Source: Myotis daubentonii (taxonomy: Eukaryota > Chordata > Mammalia > Chiroptera > Vespertilionidae). From it: a stretch of DNA of 64,000 bases. The notes beneath the pieces were generated by a model. That model made no database searches. It was given only the letters and a program-made list of their open reading frames with translations, and had not been told where the DNA came from. Each line of letters starts with the position of its first letter. Position 1 is the first letter of the stretch. A program made the translations under genes and the position numbers. Location of the stretch: the NCBI RefSeq assembly GCF_963259705.1, contig NC_081847.1, positions 89,422,546 through 89,486,545 of the forward strand. The letters run 5' to 3'. Shown here one piece after another: positions 1 to 11,460 of this stretch.

Positions 1-76
1 CTCCTCCTCCTCCCTCTCTTCCACTTTCACAAAAAAAAAAATCAATGGAAAAAATATCCTCAGGTGAGGATTAAAA
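1..76 (+). mobile_element. Ves SINE, 3' end only (cut by window edge)
   Basis: A pyrimidine-rich stretch, an A-run and the tail motif AATCAATGG...CCTCAGGTGAGGATTAA match the 3' end of the Ves SINE seen whole at 63687-63930. The tRNA-like head lies outside the window. Confidence 0.75.
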
Positions 77-121
77 GAAAATAATAATCAAAAAGGTGTA
101 CATATATATATAAATACATTA

Positions 122-384
122 TCCTATATAATAAAAGACTAATATGCAAATTGTCCCCTTGACTGGGAGCTCCACCTGGAGTTTGACCAGGGGGTGGGGC
201 CGGCCCCAGTCCCTCCCCTGGCTGGCTCTGCCCCCAGTTGCCCCTCCCATCCCAATCGGGGACGGGGCTGGCCAGCCAACCACCCGCGACTTCTCCCCCA
301 CCCGGCTGGCCTGGCCCCATCGGCCCAATGAGGGAGGACTGGCCGCAACCCACCCGTACACAAATTTGTGCACCGGGCCTCTAG
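122..384 (+). mobile_element. HeliBat-type non-autonomous Helitron
   Basis: The element starts TCCTATATAATAAAAG and ends GCACCGGGCCTCTAG. It is flanked by A at 121 and T at 385, the A^T target expected of Helitrons. The GC-rich interior has no coding potential. HeliBat Helitrons are known as an abundant family of vesper bats. Confidence 0.9.
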
Positions 385-385
385 T

Positions 386-1324
386 TTGCACATAAACTAG
401 AGAGTATCAATATGTTACAAAAGGAAGCTTTGGGATCATTGCTGGGGTACTCATTTGTGGTTTTGAAATGGTGCTTTTTGTTTAGTAGGCTAAATTTCAC
501 ACTAATGTGGACATGTCCTCCCCAAACTGAAGTCTTAATAGCAACATGAAATAATATATCATTATGCAGTCCTGTTTTATAAACAGAGCAACATTAAATA
601 GCATATCATTATGTAGTCATATCTTGTAAGCAGTAACAAATATTAATGCATGCACAATCTAAACATTCAGATAAACTGTTGACAACTGCCTAATTTTTAG
701 CAAGGAAAAAAGTGAGTTCTGTTCCAGTGATAAGTTAGATGCATGCCAATCTTGGATGATTTTACCTAAAACAACAAAAAAATTAAAATCCTAATACTAT
801 GATCAACAGAGACCCTGTGTATTCTAAGTCATAATTTTAAAGAATTTCTAAATGTTTTCTAAACCCTATGGGATTCTGGAGCATGCATCAGGTAAGGGTT
901 ATAAGCTGTGGGTGTTAGTATATCCACATCCATGAGGGCGTTTTTTTTTCCCCCCCTTTGTTTCTCGGTCAACATGTATTGTTACCTTTAGGGGAAAGCA
1001 AAAAATTGCATCTTATTCACATTTTTTTTTAGCTAATGAAAATATAAATAATGCTACTGACAAAGAAAAAATAGAAGTATAATCAAAGTAGTAATATTTT
1101 GTTTTTGCTTAAAGCTTAAGGAAAATTAATATATTGACTCTATAGCAATTTCAAACCAGCATTTCATATTACAAAAAAATGCATATATAATAAACAATCC
1201 CTGATAAACTAAATTTAAGATTTAGAATTTAAATTGCTTTAGGGGAGTTTTTAAAATAGCTCAGCAGCACAATTTGTGTGGACACGAGAATATGTAAAAT
1301 TTAGTGTATTATTATATTAACTTA
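386..1324. other. NOL4 intron, AT-rich, no gene seen
   Basis: AT-rich single-copy-looking DNA with T- and A-runs. I recognise no exon, RNA gene or repeat family here. Confidence 0.6.
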
Positions 1325-1513
1325 CTAGAGGCCTGATGCACGAAATTTGTGCAAGAGTAGGCCTTCCTTCCTCCTGCTGCCGGCACCGGCTTCCCTCTGG
1401 CACCCGGGACCCCGGCTTCCCTTGCAGCCTCAGCTTCCTCCGGAAGGTTGTCCGGAAGAATGTCCAGAAGGACGTCCAGTCTAATTAGCATATCATGCTT
1501 TTATTGTTATAGA
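1325..1513 (-). mobile_element. HeliBat-type Helitron, reverse orientation
   Basis: Read on the minus strand it begins TCTATAACAATAAAAGC and ends CGGGCC-like sequence plus CTCTAG (plus strand CTAGAGGCC at 1325). Flanking bases are A 1324 and T 1514, matching insertion between A and T. Related to the elements at 4454-4604 and 33006-33127. Confidence 0.85.
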
Positions 1514-2409
1514 TCTTTAAGAATGTTTAAAAACAGAAAATATGTTCACCTGAATGGCACAGAATTGAGACTACTCCCAATCTAATCTAAGTCCATGCAC
1601 TGTATATGAAGAGACACTTCTAAATAGTTCCTGCAACAGGCATAGTATACCCATCCCAAAAGAGAAAAATGGGATTTAAGGGAAAAAAAAAAAAAAAAAA
1701 AAAGGTTGATAGGTACCAACAAGTCCAAAGCCCAGAAGGATAAATTCCATTCGATTTCAAGCCTGAGAATCATTATCTGTGGCCCCAACTCTGTCCTCCC
1801 TGCGCCCTGGGCCCTCCCTGCCCAAGGACATCTGGTCGGCTGGCCTCGGTCAGCTCTGCCCTCTCTCTCTCTGCATCTCCAGCTGCGCCCAGGGGTCATT
1901 CTTCTCTCATCCCGTCCCCTTCAGTCTCTTTCCGTTCAGGCTGCCTGTCTTCAGCTGGTATGAAGCCCTCAGAACCTGTCAGTCTCCCTCAGAGGCTGAC
2001 GGACTGGGCTGCTTGACTTGAGGACCTCTCACACCTCCTTCCTGGGTAGCCTCTCTGTCACCAGCCCCTGCTGAGATGGCTGGGTGGACCCATGGCGTCA
2101 CACACCTAATCTCCCTAGCTACCTGAGGATTGTCCAGCACACCCTGTTTTCCAAGCAAGCTTTCTGGAAAATCTCCCTGGTCGTCAAGTGCTGGTTCCTG
2201 TGTGTTAAGAAATCTAACTCATAACTTGAGCTAACGTCCAATTTTAATTTTCCATTTTTTGAAGAATGTGTATATGGCTTTATGCCCATGTGTTACACCT
2301 AATAGGAATTTACCAACAGAACTATTGAAGACTTAGCATTTAAAGTGTATTATATATGCAAATTATACAACCGCTTTCAAGGATTTTTAAATGGAAATAA
2401 CATAAATTA
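1514..2409. other. NOL4 intron, no gene seen
   Basis: Holds a 20-bp A-run near 1684 and a GC-richer pyrimidine-rich stretch at 1780-2060. The short open frames there have no recognisable protein similarity. Confidence 0.5.
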
Positions 2410-2600
2410 TCTTTGCGTTTTATTTATTTGTTTTATTAAATTGATTGGGATGACATAGATCAACATGAACATACAGGTTTCAGGTGTGGGTTTCTGTGTT
2501 ACCAGATCTGTATATTGTACCCTGTGCTGAACACCCAAAGTCAAATCTCCTCCTGCCACCATATATTAGGACCCCACTTTCCTCTGGTAACATTGAGTTT
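2410..2600 (-). mobile_element. LINE-1 3' end fragment
   Basis: Contains the antisense bat L1 3'-UTR sequence ATTGGGATGACATAGATCAA followed by the usual CAGGTTTCAGGTGTG and ACACCCAAAGTCAA motifs. These recur at 11205, 33848 and, in the opposite orientation, at 54110. Confidence 0.75.
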
Positions 2601-2609
2601 TATTTAGAG

Positions 2610-4453
2610 ACTTGAAGTAGGGTCAGTATTTCTACTCTTTTTTTTTAATTACATGAATTAAACATTTTTTATCATCAGGAGACTGGAATAGTGTCTCTCT
2701 CTCTCTCTGTCTCTCTTTCTCCCCCCTGGTGTACATAGTATAGATAATGCTTACACAAAATGAACACTATATCAAAATATGAAGAAATTAAGAGCCTTTG
2801 AATTCCAAACTGGAATTCAGCAGGAGGAGAATTAGCCCTGTTGCCTATCGACATACGCTCTCTCTTTCATGAATCATGTGCTCCATTGTGAAGTTCCTGC
2901 CAGACAGGTGTAAGTGCTGTGTGTAAAGTACCTCCACCCCCACCACGCAGTCATGCTTTCTACAAAAACCTTACTCTTTTGCGTTTTCCTAAATATTTTT
3001 AGTTGTGACGTTAAGCATAAGATGGGGATATTATGTAGATTTAATTTTTTTTGCTTGAGAGAGAGAGAGAGCTCCTACAGACCCCTTGGCTATGCATTGC
3101 AGTCCTGCGCACAGCTCCTAATGGAGGCCATCTGTGATTAGACTTGTAAGAAGTGCTTTTTAATGATGGGTAGGAAACCAGTTAACGATGAGCTGCTTCT
3201 TGAAAAGCACTGTCCATTCATTCGCTATCAAGTGCTGACCGCGCTTTAAATGAGTCCACCCTGTTCTAAAATCAAACCGAAATGAACCCGCGTTTGTGCA
3301 TCTGTCTTTTGTTTCCCTTATGGCTTCCTCTGAATCTGAGAGCACTGGCACATTTGCAGCGATCCATTCACTATCCAGAGGCCTTCAGCAAGGCCACTTC
3401 TGAAAAGCTTATGCACCTTAGAATGAAGGCAAGCACATCAGCATCTCGAATTCACCCCCAGACAAGACTGGGGCTGCTGGCCACCGATTCCTTCCCTTCG
3501 TCCCTTTCTGGGGCAGGAGAGGGGCTGCCACTCTGTCCTTGTGACATGCCAGGGTCTCGTGTTCTTCCAACCCCAGATGCGAGGCAAACGTAGTGGGTGC
3601 TTTTGTACCAAGTCACTCGAGAGCTCCTGTTCGCGAAGCCCAGATGCGGACCCTGGGGCTGGGCCACGGCTGTGGCCGCAGGCTCCCATGTGAAGATGAG
3701 TCACACTCACTAGGTCTTTGGTTATTTCCAGGAATAGTTGTCACGACTTGCTTCAGCAAGCCAGAAAAGCACTGCTCCAGTATTTCTGAAAAGAAGCAAA
3801 AAGAAACAGAATTGAATTATGCATTTCTCAGTGCACTAAACCCAAGTCTATCAAAAGAGTACAGTGGGGGTGACCCATGGGCGGGGGTGACCCATGGGCG
3901 GTGGACTGCAGAAGTGTTTTGTTTGGTCTGGATGTTGCTGTAAAATGTTTGCCGCTGAACGCTTCTCAGTGGTGCCTGTGCTCTTGAGTTCACCACTGTC
4001 CCCAGTACTTCCTGCTGTCCTATCCAGGGTCTCTTCACTCATTTACAATCCTCGCCTGGCCCCTAGAGGCAGCTGAGTTTGGCATCTGAAGTGTAGCAAG
4101 ACTTTGATTTACAGTATTCTTAGTCTTTTGTCACCTGAACATACTTGCCAAATTTGTGCTTTAAAAATTAAAGCTTTGCTAATCCTTGGAAAAAATAATT
4201 GGGGTGAGAAATAAGATAGTCTTTAGATGTTTTGTCCATTTCCACTTACACAAATGCACAGAGACTGCCTCCTCTACACATTTCTGTAGTGCCCTAGAAA
4301 ATTATGTGAATGGAACAGGAGTAAGGAAGCTATTTAAATTGGGCTCTTTCCTGTATGTTAGCCTGGAAAAATGTGTTTTTGCCCTTGAGAGGATACTTGC
4401 TGTATTAGAAATAACACATATATTAGTAAGAACATGTGCAGAATATATGAATA
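2610..4453. other. NOL4 intron, no gene seen
   Basis: Mixed-composition DNA with a short GA run near 3057 and a short direct duplication, GGGTGACCCATGGGCG, at 3868-3900. Open frames of up to 116 codons look like chance frames. Confidence 0.5.
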
Positions 4454-4604
4454 CTAGAGGCCCGATGCATGAAATTTGTGCAAGAGTGGGCCTTCCTTCC
4501 CCGGCTGCCAGCACAAGCTTCCCTCCGGCCGCCGGCAGGCACCTGGGGTTTCGTCTGGAAGGATGTCCAGTCTAATTAGCATATTACGCTTTAATTATTA
4601 TAGA
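4454..4604 (-). mobile_element. HeliBat-type Helitron, short copy
   Basis: Plus-strand CTAGAGGCCCGATGCATG at the left and CTAATTAGCATATTACGC...TATAGA at the right mark a reverse-oriented HeliBat of about 151 bp. Flanks A and T fit Helitron integration. Confidence 0.85.
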
Positions 4605-6043
4605 TAAATCAAACTCCGTTAGGAACGTTGGTACAAAACATGAAAGGAAAACAATTGAGCAAAATCATTTCTTTACCTCTTGGCATGTGCCCATCTGTAT
4701 TCAGATGGAACGGAACTGCCTGCGACTTGGGGGGAGCTCCGAGGGAAAGAAGCCTCAGGGTCCCCAAGTAGGTGAGCACATCATTTATGCTCGGTCGTGG
4801 CCAAGATGTGTTTAGTTTGTAAATGGGGCCAGAGCCTCTAAGCTGGGATGATATTTATAAGGCAAAAAAATTAACTAGTTAATTAATTAGTCTCTGAAAG
4901 TGAAGGGTGCCTGGGACTCAGCACCCTGAAAGCCCACGCCTCATGATAGACTTGAAAGCAGTGGGTGGGAAGGCAGCCGCCAGCAAGCACCCGCGGGCAC
5001 ACAGCTGACAAGCACACTGTGGAACCAGGGCCTCACTGCGATGTTAGTCTTCTGTGGAATTTAAGAGGCTCAGACTGTTTCTCTTTTCTCGGTGGTGGTG
5101 TTAAATACTCTCCCCATTAACATTTCACTCTACGGTCCTCAAAAAGCTTTACAAAGATGAATGTGAGCCTATTGGGATGGATTCTGCAGGGCAGACAGAA
5201 CTGTGTCCCTTTGTTAGCCCAAAGGCGCCAGGACAGAAAAGGAGTGGAGGGTGAGCCCCCACATTTAACTGCAGCTGTGGGTGCGCCCCTGACCGAAAAC
5301 AGGGTGTCTCACAAGCTGCTCCCGGGGTCACAGGCAGGACTGTGCCCTCATTCCCGTGGGAAGGCTCACAGAGGCAGAGCAGGAGGAAGGTTTAGCTCAT
5401 TTGCATAATGTAGGCCCCTGGAAATTAAAAGTATTAATCACCTTGCTAATTCTGTATGGACAGGAAACACTGCTGGTCAGCAAACCCAGCTTCCTGCACA
5501 GCGCCTGGGCTGAAACTAGCAGCCAGTCCACCCCCGGGGAGTTCTGAGTGAAGATGATGCTGAATTCATGGGGAAATATCCCGGGCCGTTTCATTGTCTT
5601 GCACTTTTCTTTATTTTTATTTTAAAGGCTGTTTTAGGATAAAAACAGCCCTGCCTTCGTAATAACTGAATGGTGTTTGTAATTGAAGCTACAGTTTAGT
5701 GCGGTTAGCAAATTTTACAAGATTAAGAAACAAGTTTGAGTTTCTGCTTATAAACATCTGAAGATATACCTAAAAACAGATATATTTACTGTGGATGCAA
5801 AAAATATCAATATTTAGCATCCATTATAGTATTTTGTATGAAGGAAACATGAAAACAGGGTACTTTTATTTGAATATTTCTCAATTCTGTTGCCACAGAG
5901 AAGCATTGGGTATTAGAACAGTATCACTGGTTAGACCAAGCTATGTGAATGCTTCCATGACATAATTAAACCCTGGGGATCACCGAGGTCTTTGGATATG
6001 AGAAACGTTTCAGGACAAGTGTAGAATGGATTTCTGTGTTCCG

Positions 6044-6046
<3 letters not shown>
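4605..6046. other. NOL4 intron, no gene seen
   Basis: Single-copy-looking DNA. No exon with conserved coding and splice signals was recognised. Confidence 0.5.

Positions 6047-6083
<37 letters not shown>
6047..6083 (+). repeat. (AC)n microsatellite
   Basis: Uninterrupted AC dinucleotide run of about 18 units. Confidence 0.95.
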
Positions 6084-6084
<1 letters not shown>

Positions 6085-6283
6085 CTAAATCACATGATTG
6101 CCTCCTTTTTATCATTCCATTTTTGGCTAATTGGCTCATGTATATTTCTCAGCAAGGCCTTCCCCCTTGGACATCCATCTCTAATCATTTTTTATATCAT
6201 CCTGTATTATTTTATTAACGGTTATCACTGTCTGAACTTATATTTTTTCACTTCTTCCTCTCCTCTTGTCTGTCTTCTGTTGC

Positions 6284-6395
6284 ATGCTCTAGGCCCCTCG
6301 AGGACAGGGATCCCGTCTGTTTAATCTGACGATAGAGTCTCAGCACCCGCTGTGTGCAGCCTAGCGAACAGAAGACATTTGGTAGAACATTGTTT
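6284..6395 (+). mobile_element. L2-like 3' end relic
   Basis: The order CCCCTCGAGGACAGGGATCC, 'GTCTGTTTAATC', 'CAGCACCCGCTG' and a diverged 'gaagacatttggta' matches the 3' end of ancient mammalian L2 elements. The family call is by eye and only moderately secure. Confidence 0.45.
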
Positions 6396-9311
6396 AGACA
6401 ACTCGCTAACCAGTAACAGTGATTGAATAAGACTTTGTCCTGGGTTGTGCGTGGGAGATCATGAAAAGGGTGCCTGTTGAATATGACACAGGCCTCCAGC
6501 TCAGGAGACTGTATCAATGAAGGCATCACGAATCGAGATCAAGAATTCAGGAGGCAGAGCAAATTATGGCTGAGAAGTGAGAACGTGAGAAGATCCAGTG
6601 TTCAATTTGACAAGCTGAGTGGGAAGCCCCTCTGCGCATGTAGTGTATATCCCGTAAAGAGCTGAAAATGTGGACCGGGGACAGGTCTTCATTATAGATG
6701 TGGGTTTAGATTTCGAGGTCTTCAGTGCAGAAGAGGGTTGAGGAAGACCTAAATGGGATGAGATCTTTCCGGGAAAGGAAGAGACGCAGAGAGAATCAGA
6801 ATGGAAGGAAAAGAGAAACTTAGTCAGACTGATTCTACCAAAATTTATCCTGGAGTTGACGGCCGTTATATAATCAGCATCTACAGGAAGGGAGCCACTA
6901 ATCTGCAAACACAGGTGGCACTCAAGAACATTAGTGTGTTTACGTGTGCATATTTTTGATAAGTCAGAGAACTTCTTAAAATTAATGACTTCCTGAATAA
7001 CAAATGAACTTCTCGTTGTAGAGGCAAACAATTATAAACTTTATATCTGATCTATGAAGAAATATGCCAACAGTGGTATTTCTCTTTCTACATATTCTAC
7101 ATACCCTACCCCCACAGTCACCGTGCTAAATAGGAGCACTTCACATAACTAAGTTGTGAGTAACAGAAGCAGGACTGGTGAGGGGAGCATTTTTAACAGC
7201 AGAGCGTTTACGTCTGTATTCATGTAACGCCCACATGTGGTCAGGCGTAAGCCATGTGTTTTAAATTCATCGCAAGGTTATTTATTGTTAGATTACTTCC
7301 CGTTGTCTGATGCATGTTCCCTTTAAAACTTAATTTCACATTAATGTAAAAGCATTATCACTCTTCGATTCGGGCCTCACCATTTTTATGGCTTTTATAA
7401 TTACCTTAATTTGACTATTTCATAATTAATATACTTGAAAACTCAGACTGGTTGGGTAATTTTTATGCCCAGTTGAAACCAAATTAGAATAATCCGTAAG
7501 CTTTTATTCCAACCTGTAGGAATTCAGATCTCAGCTATAGGGCTCCTGCAAGGTGTACAGTTCAGGTGGACTCATGTTTGCTGAATGATTGATCATAATG
7601 GCCATCAGAAGGAGCCGAAGGAACCCACTGTTGGCGTGACCATGGGGAGGAGTCGTTCCTTTGCTCCGGCGACCAGGCCGGCTCACCTGCTTCTCATTTT
7701 GAAACCATCTATGATTACCTCCCAACATCGGCATTGAAACAGCATCGTTAGTCAAGTATCTAGACTTGCTCAAAAGGACATGAAAAGGACGAAAATAGCC
7801 ATGACCAACTTTTTTTTTTAACTTTTATTTTTCAAGTGTCTGTCGGCCAGTTCAGCCTAATCTTCTTTAAGTCCAAAGTGAAAACTCTCAAGACCATACT
7901 CAGAAGTGTCATCGGATAGATGGGTGGGACTTATCCGCTGCTAGTGGGAGTGAGGTTTTTGGGGTACCGCTGAAATCAGCATTTCTGGAGGCCCTCACGG
8001 GAGGATGAGATGGGGTAGGAAGCTTTATTTATGTGGAATTGCACCCCTATGTTGGCTAAGTCCCATTTCCCTTAACCCAGTCCTGGAAGTGCTGCAGCTT
8101 GGCAATTCAGCGGAGCCGGAAACAGAGCCAGTGTCCGGAGCATCCCTCTCACGGGGAGCTGGTCCGGCAGAGCATCCGGCTAGTTCCCGTCCAGCAGTCC
8201 AGTGTGTGGGTCCATCAGGCTCTGAGCCATGTGGGCAGATGCAGGGGAGCCGAGGGAGCGTGCCCCCCACAACAGGAGAACCAAGAGAGCTTATGTATCT
8301 CAAATCTCTGAGCATGTGGTGGCCACACCTACTTTGGCCACTGACCTGTTCCCAGTGTGACTTACAGGAAAGAACCTCCCCAGCACCACCCAGACTTTAC
8401 TGGGCATGCTTGTAGATTGCAGCTTTCTGGCCACGCTGCACCGATGGCACGTCTGTAAAATCTGGCATTCCCTTTGCTCATTTTCTCTTATTGATAACTA
8501 GGTTATTACATCTGCATCATTGGATTCAGGGTAACTGACATCTGGAGTAAATAAATAGGATCTGAGAAGTCACTTTTAAAGTACTCTCCCTGAGTTTTGT
8601 TGACTTACGCTTCTATTAGCAATCTGTGGCAATGTTTCCAACCATCATTTTAACATAAATTGTAGCCTGACCTTGTGCTTTGGGAAAACATAGCCACGGA
8701 CGTGAAAAGAAAGTCAGTTTGTTTCTCTTATTTTATCTTTTAAAGTGGCATGCATTATTTTTTACTTGATTTGAATGAAAATGTTAGTCAAAACAGGTTA
8801 ATACCCGTGAGTTTAGTTGAGCATTAATCCATAATATAGACATATTATGTGGACAACATAAATTAAACATGTAGCTTTGTTATCAGTCATGACCCAGAAG
8901 AAACTAATTAAATCCCTTTATAAATCCCCTTTATGGATCACGGATTTGATTACATTGTAGATAAAATAATGTACCTCTTGCTGCCCAGCATCATACTCTA
9001 GATAACCATTATGTGGGTATTAGCCTTAATCTGCTGACATCGCCGTGTTAATAGGATCTTTATGTAACAGCTAATGGTGAACTGCTCTAAAAAGTCTATC
9101 AACTGACACTATGCCTCTCGAAGTTTAACATACAAAGCATTTTTTTCTGAATTTTTAGTACAGCTGCAATGTTTCATGGCTAAAGATATATGGCTACAAC
9201 TATCATGGTTCGAATCTTGCTTGGAGGGAATTTACTAATTGTTAGAATGTAATGGTGTTGGCACTGTTTAGACTCCCCATCTTCAATAGGATATTTGGCT
9301 CAAGGTATTTT
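6396..9311. other. NOL4 intron, no gene seen
   Basis: About 2.9 kb with few recognisable repeats. The AT-rich part at 8440-9180 looks single-copy and could hold conserved non-coding elements, but that needs an alignment. The 155-codon minus-strand frame at 6564-7031 has no recognisable similarity. Confidence 0.5.
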
Positions 9312-9319
9312 ATCTGTAG

Positions 9320-9371
9320 CAAGCATGTCAAACAAGGCGTGTGGCCCGCTGGTGCGAGTTTGACATGCTTG
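9320..9371. mobile_element. 52-bp miniature hAT element
   Basis: Terminal inverted repeats CAAGCATGTCAAAC and GTTTGACATGCTTG face each other with almost no interior. Flanking octamers atctgtag (9312-9319) and atctatag (9372-9379) match at 7 of 8 positions, as expected for a hAT target duplication. The same ends occur at 44735-44812. Confidence 0.8.
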
Positions 9372-9592
9372 ATCTATAGCAATCTGAAAACTAAAGGACT
9401 AATGTATATACAGTCGAATTGTTTTTCTCTCATCGGTTACCTTTTATTCCCTATGTGGTTTTCTTGCATATTTTCATGAAAATAATTGTATACCAGAGAA
9501 GAGAGAGAGGAAATTTCATATAGGTGCCCTGCTTCTTCTTTGTTTGTTTGGTTGGTTTTTGTGTTACGTATTTTTTTTTAGGCCCTCTAGAG

Positions 9593-9821
9593 CAGTGATG
9601 GCGAACCTATGACACACGTGTCAGAGGTGACACACGAACTCATTTTTTTGGTTGATTTTTCTTTGTTAAATGGCATTTTAAATATATAAAATAAATATCA
9701 AACATATAAGTCTTTGTTTTACTATGGTTGCAAAGATCAAAAAATTTCTCTATGTGACACGGCACAAGTTAGGCTTTTTCAAAATGCTGACACGCCGAGC
9801 TCAAAAGGTTCGCCATCACTG
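9593..9821 (+). mobile_element. Non-autonomous hAT element (CAGTGATGGCGAACC family)
   Basis: Begins CAGTGATGGCGAACCTATG and ends GGTTCGCCATCACTG, which are inverted terminal repeats. It is flanked by a perfect 8-bp duplication, ctctagag, at 9585-9592 and 9822-9829. The interior is AT-rich and non-coding. Three more copies lie at 16330, 40496 and 62826. It fits bat nhAT-type MITEs. Confidence 0.92.
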
Positions 9822-9829
9822 CTCTAGAG

Positions 9830-10935
9830 GCTAGATTAGAGATTTAGCAAGAAAGACCTTTTGTCAATCTGAAATTTAGGTTAGTAAGGACGTGAAACAG
9901 GAAAATACCATATTTCCATATTTCCCATTATTTTTTATGAAAGCCATTTCTAAGCCTGCTTTATCTAAATAATACTTTTTCATTTCACACAAAAAGTACA
10001 AAAAATGATTTAAAAAAACTTTAAAAATGTAGTTTGTTTTTAATATTACATGCATGTGCTAAAATTCTGAAAAGAAGACTAAAAATTAAATGACAAAATA
10101 CCCTGGTAGGATAGAATACATACAATAATGAGAAACTTGCTGCTCACTGGTGCATATACAGGGCAACTCAGGCGGCTCCGAAAACTACAGTGGCCAGGTT
10201 TTATTTTTCAGTTTAGTTTACGATCAGAGGATGGAGAGCGCGAGAGGAAGTGACGGAAAGTGTGGTGGGCGAGATTGATCTCAAACTCTGAGGAGCTTTG
10301 GATGTCAGGAACGTTGGGTTTTCATCTCCAGGGGAGAAAGGAAATCTAAGATTTTAAAGAGACACCAACATGATACGTGATGGATTTGAGAGGATACAGA
10401 CAGAGGTGAAGGCGTGAACACAGGCCAGAGGTCATCACGGCCGGCGAGGGGGAGCTTCTGGAGCCGGAGCCGGGGTGAGCCAGGAGCGTGGCCCAGGGCC
10501 GGCCAGGAGGCAGCTTCCCAGATGGAGCCGAGAGGACGGGGTGTCCAGAGCGAGAGAGGAGAAACCTTGGCATGATGTGCTGACCGGGACCGGAAACGCT
10601 GGTGCTAGAACAGGTGTTGTTTTGCCTTTTAATTAAACATTTTTCAACGGGTATCTGGAACAAAGAGAAGATACATTCCGTTTCAAAATGTTAAACTTGA
10701 CACGCCCGAGCAATAGGAAATTCAGGCACAAGCCACAGAGGGAAGGCTGGGAGTGGAAGGAGGAGGAACGGATGTACAGTTACTACCAGAAACCGGGCAG
10801 GCCAGAATCACCAAGAGAGAATGTTGTAAAGGGGATTCAAAAAGGATTTCAGGACTTTTTACAAAAACCAGTACAGCCCAATGGCAAATAGAGGGGTGGT
10901 TTCAAAGATGTCTTAAACTTTTCTAAATGTAGATT
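9830..10935. other. NOL4 intron, no gene seen
   Basis: Starts AT-rich and becomes GC-richer at 10200-10560. No recognisable exon or repeat. Confidence 0.5.
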
Positions 10936-10976
10936 AAATAAATAAATAAATATATATATATATATATATATATATG
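10936..10976 (+). repeat. (AAAT)n/(TA)n microsatellite
   Basis: A short tetranucleotide AAAT run grades into an uninterrupted TA run. Confidence 0.9.
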
Positions 10977-11008
10977 ATTAGAAGAACATATTTCTTATAC
11001 CTAAAATA

Positions 11009-11127
11009 CAGGGTGGGGGAAAAGTAGGTTTACAGTTGTGAATACACAAAACACAGAGATGATTATTGTATTACCATTTATTAATTGTTGTGTTTTCCAT
11101 GCGAACTGTAAACCTATTTTCACCCTG
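11009..11127. mobile_element. Mariner-type MITE
   Basis: Ends are imperfect inverted repeats, CAGGGTGGGGGAAAAGTAGG and CTATTTTCACCCTG, with GTTTACAGTT/AACTGTAAAC just inside. TA dinucleotides flank both sides (11007-11008, 11128-11129), the mariner/Tc1 target duplication. At 119 bp it cannot encode a transposase. Confidence 0.85.
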
Positions 11128-11204
11128 TATATTAAAGTTTAATGTTAAAGATACCAATTTGGCATTGCTGGATTAAAATGGAAAGACTTTATTAACACTG
11201 AAAG

Positions 11205-11460
11205 AATGTATTGGGGTGACACTGGTTGACAAAATTGTACAAGTTTCAGGTACACGGTTCCACAACACAGCTGTACACTGTATTGTGCGTTCACCACGCC
11301 CAGTCAGGCCTCCTTCCAACTCCATTTATCCCCCCTCTACCCTCTCTGCCTCCCCCAATACTCTCCCTCCAGCAATCACCACACTGTTGTTGGTGTCCAT
11401 GAGTTTCTTGTTTCTTTTTCTTTTTCTTTTCCTCAATCTCTCCAAACCACAAAAAGGGTT
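11205..11460 (-). mobile_element. LINE-1 3' end fragment
   Basis: Antisense L1 3'-UTR: TATTGGGGTGACACTGGTTG, then CAAGTTTCAGGTACAC, then the CCACACTGTTGTTGGTGTCC motif. The same sequence block recurs at 22260 and 33848. Confidence 0.85.

Noticed and set aside
6564..7031. 155-codon minus-strand frame in the NOL4 intron
   Set aside because: No domain, signal peptide or repeat was recognisable, and there is no sign of a processed transcript such as a poly(A) tract or flanking duplications.
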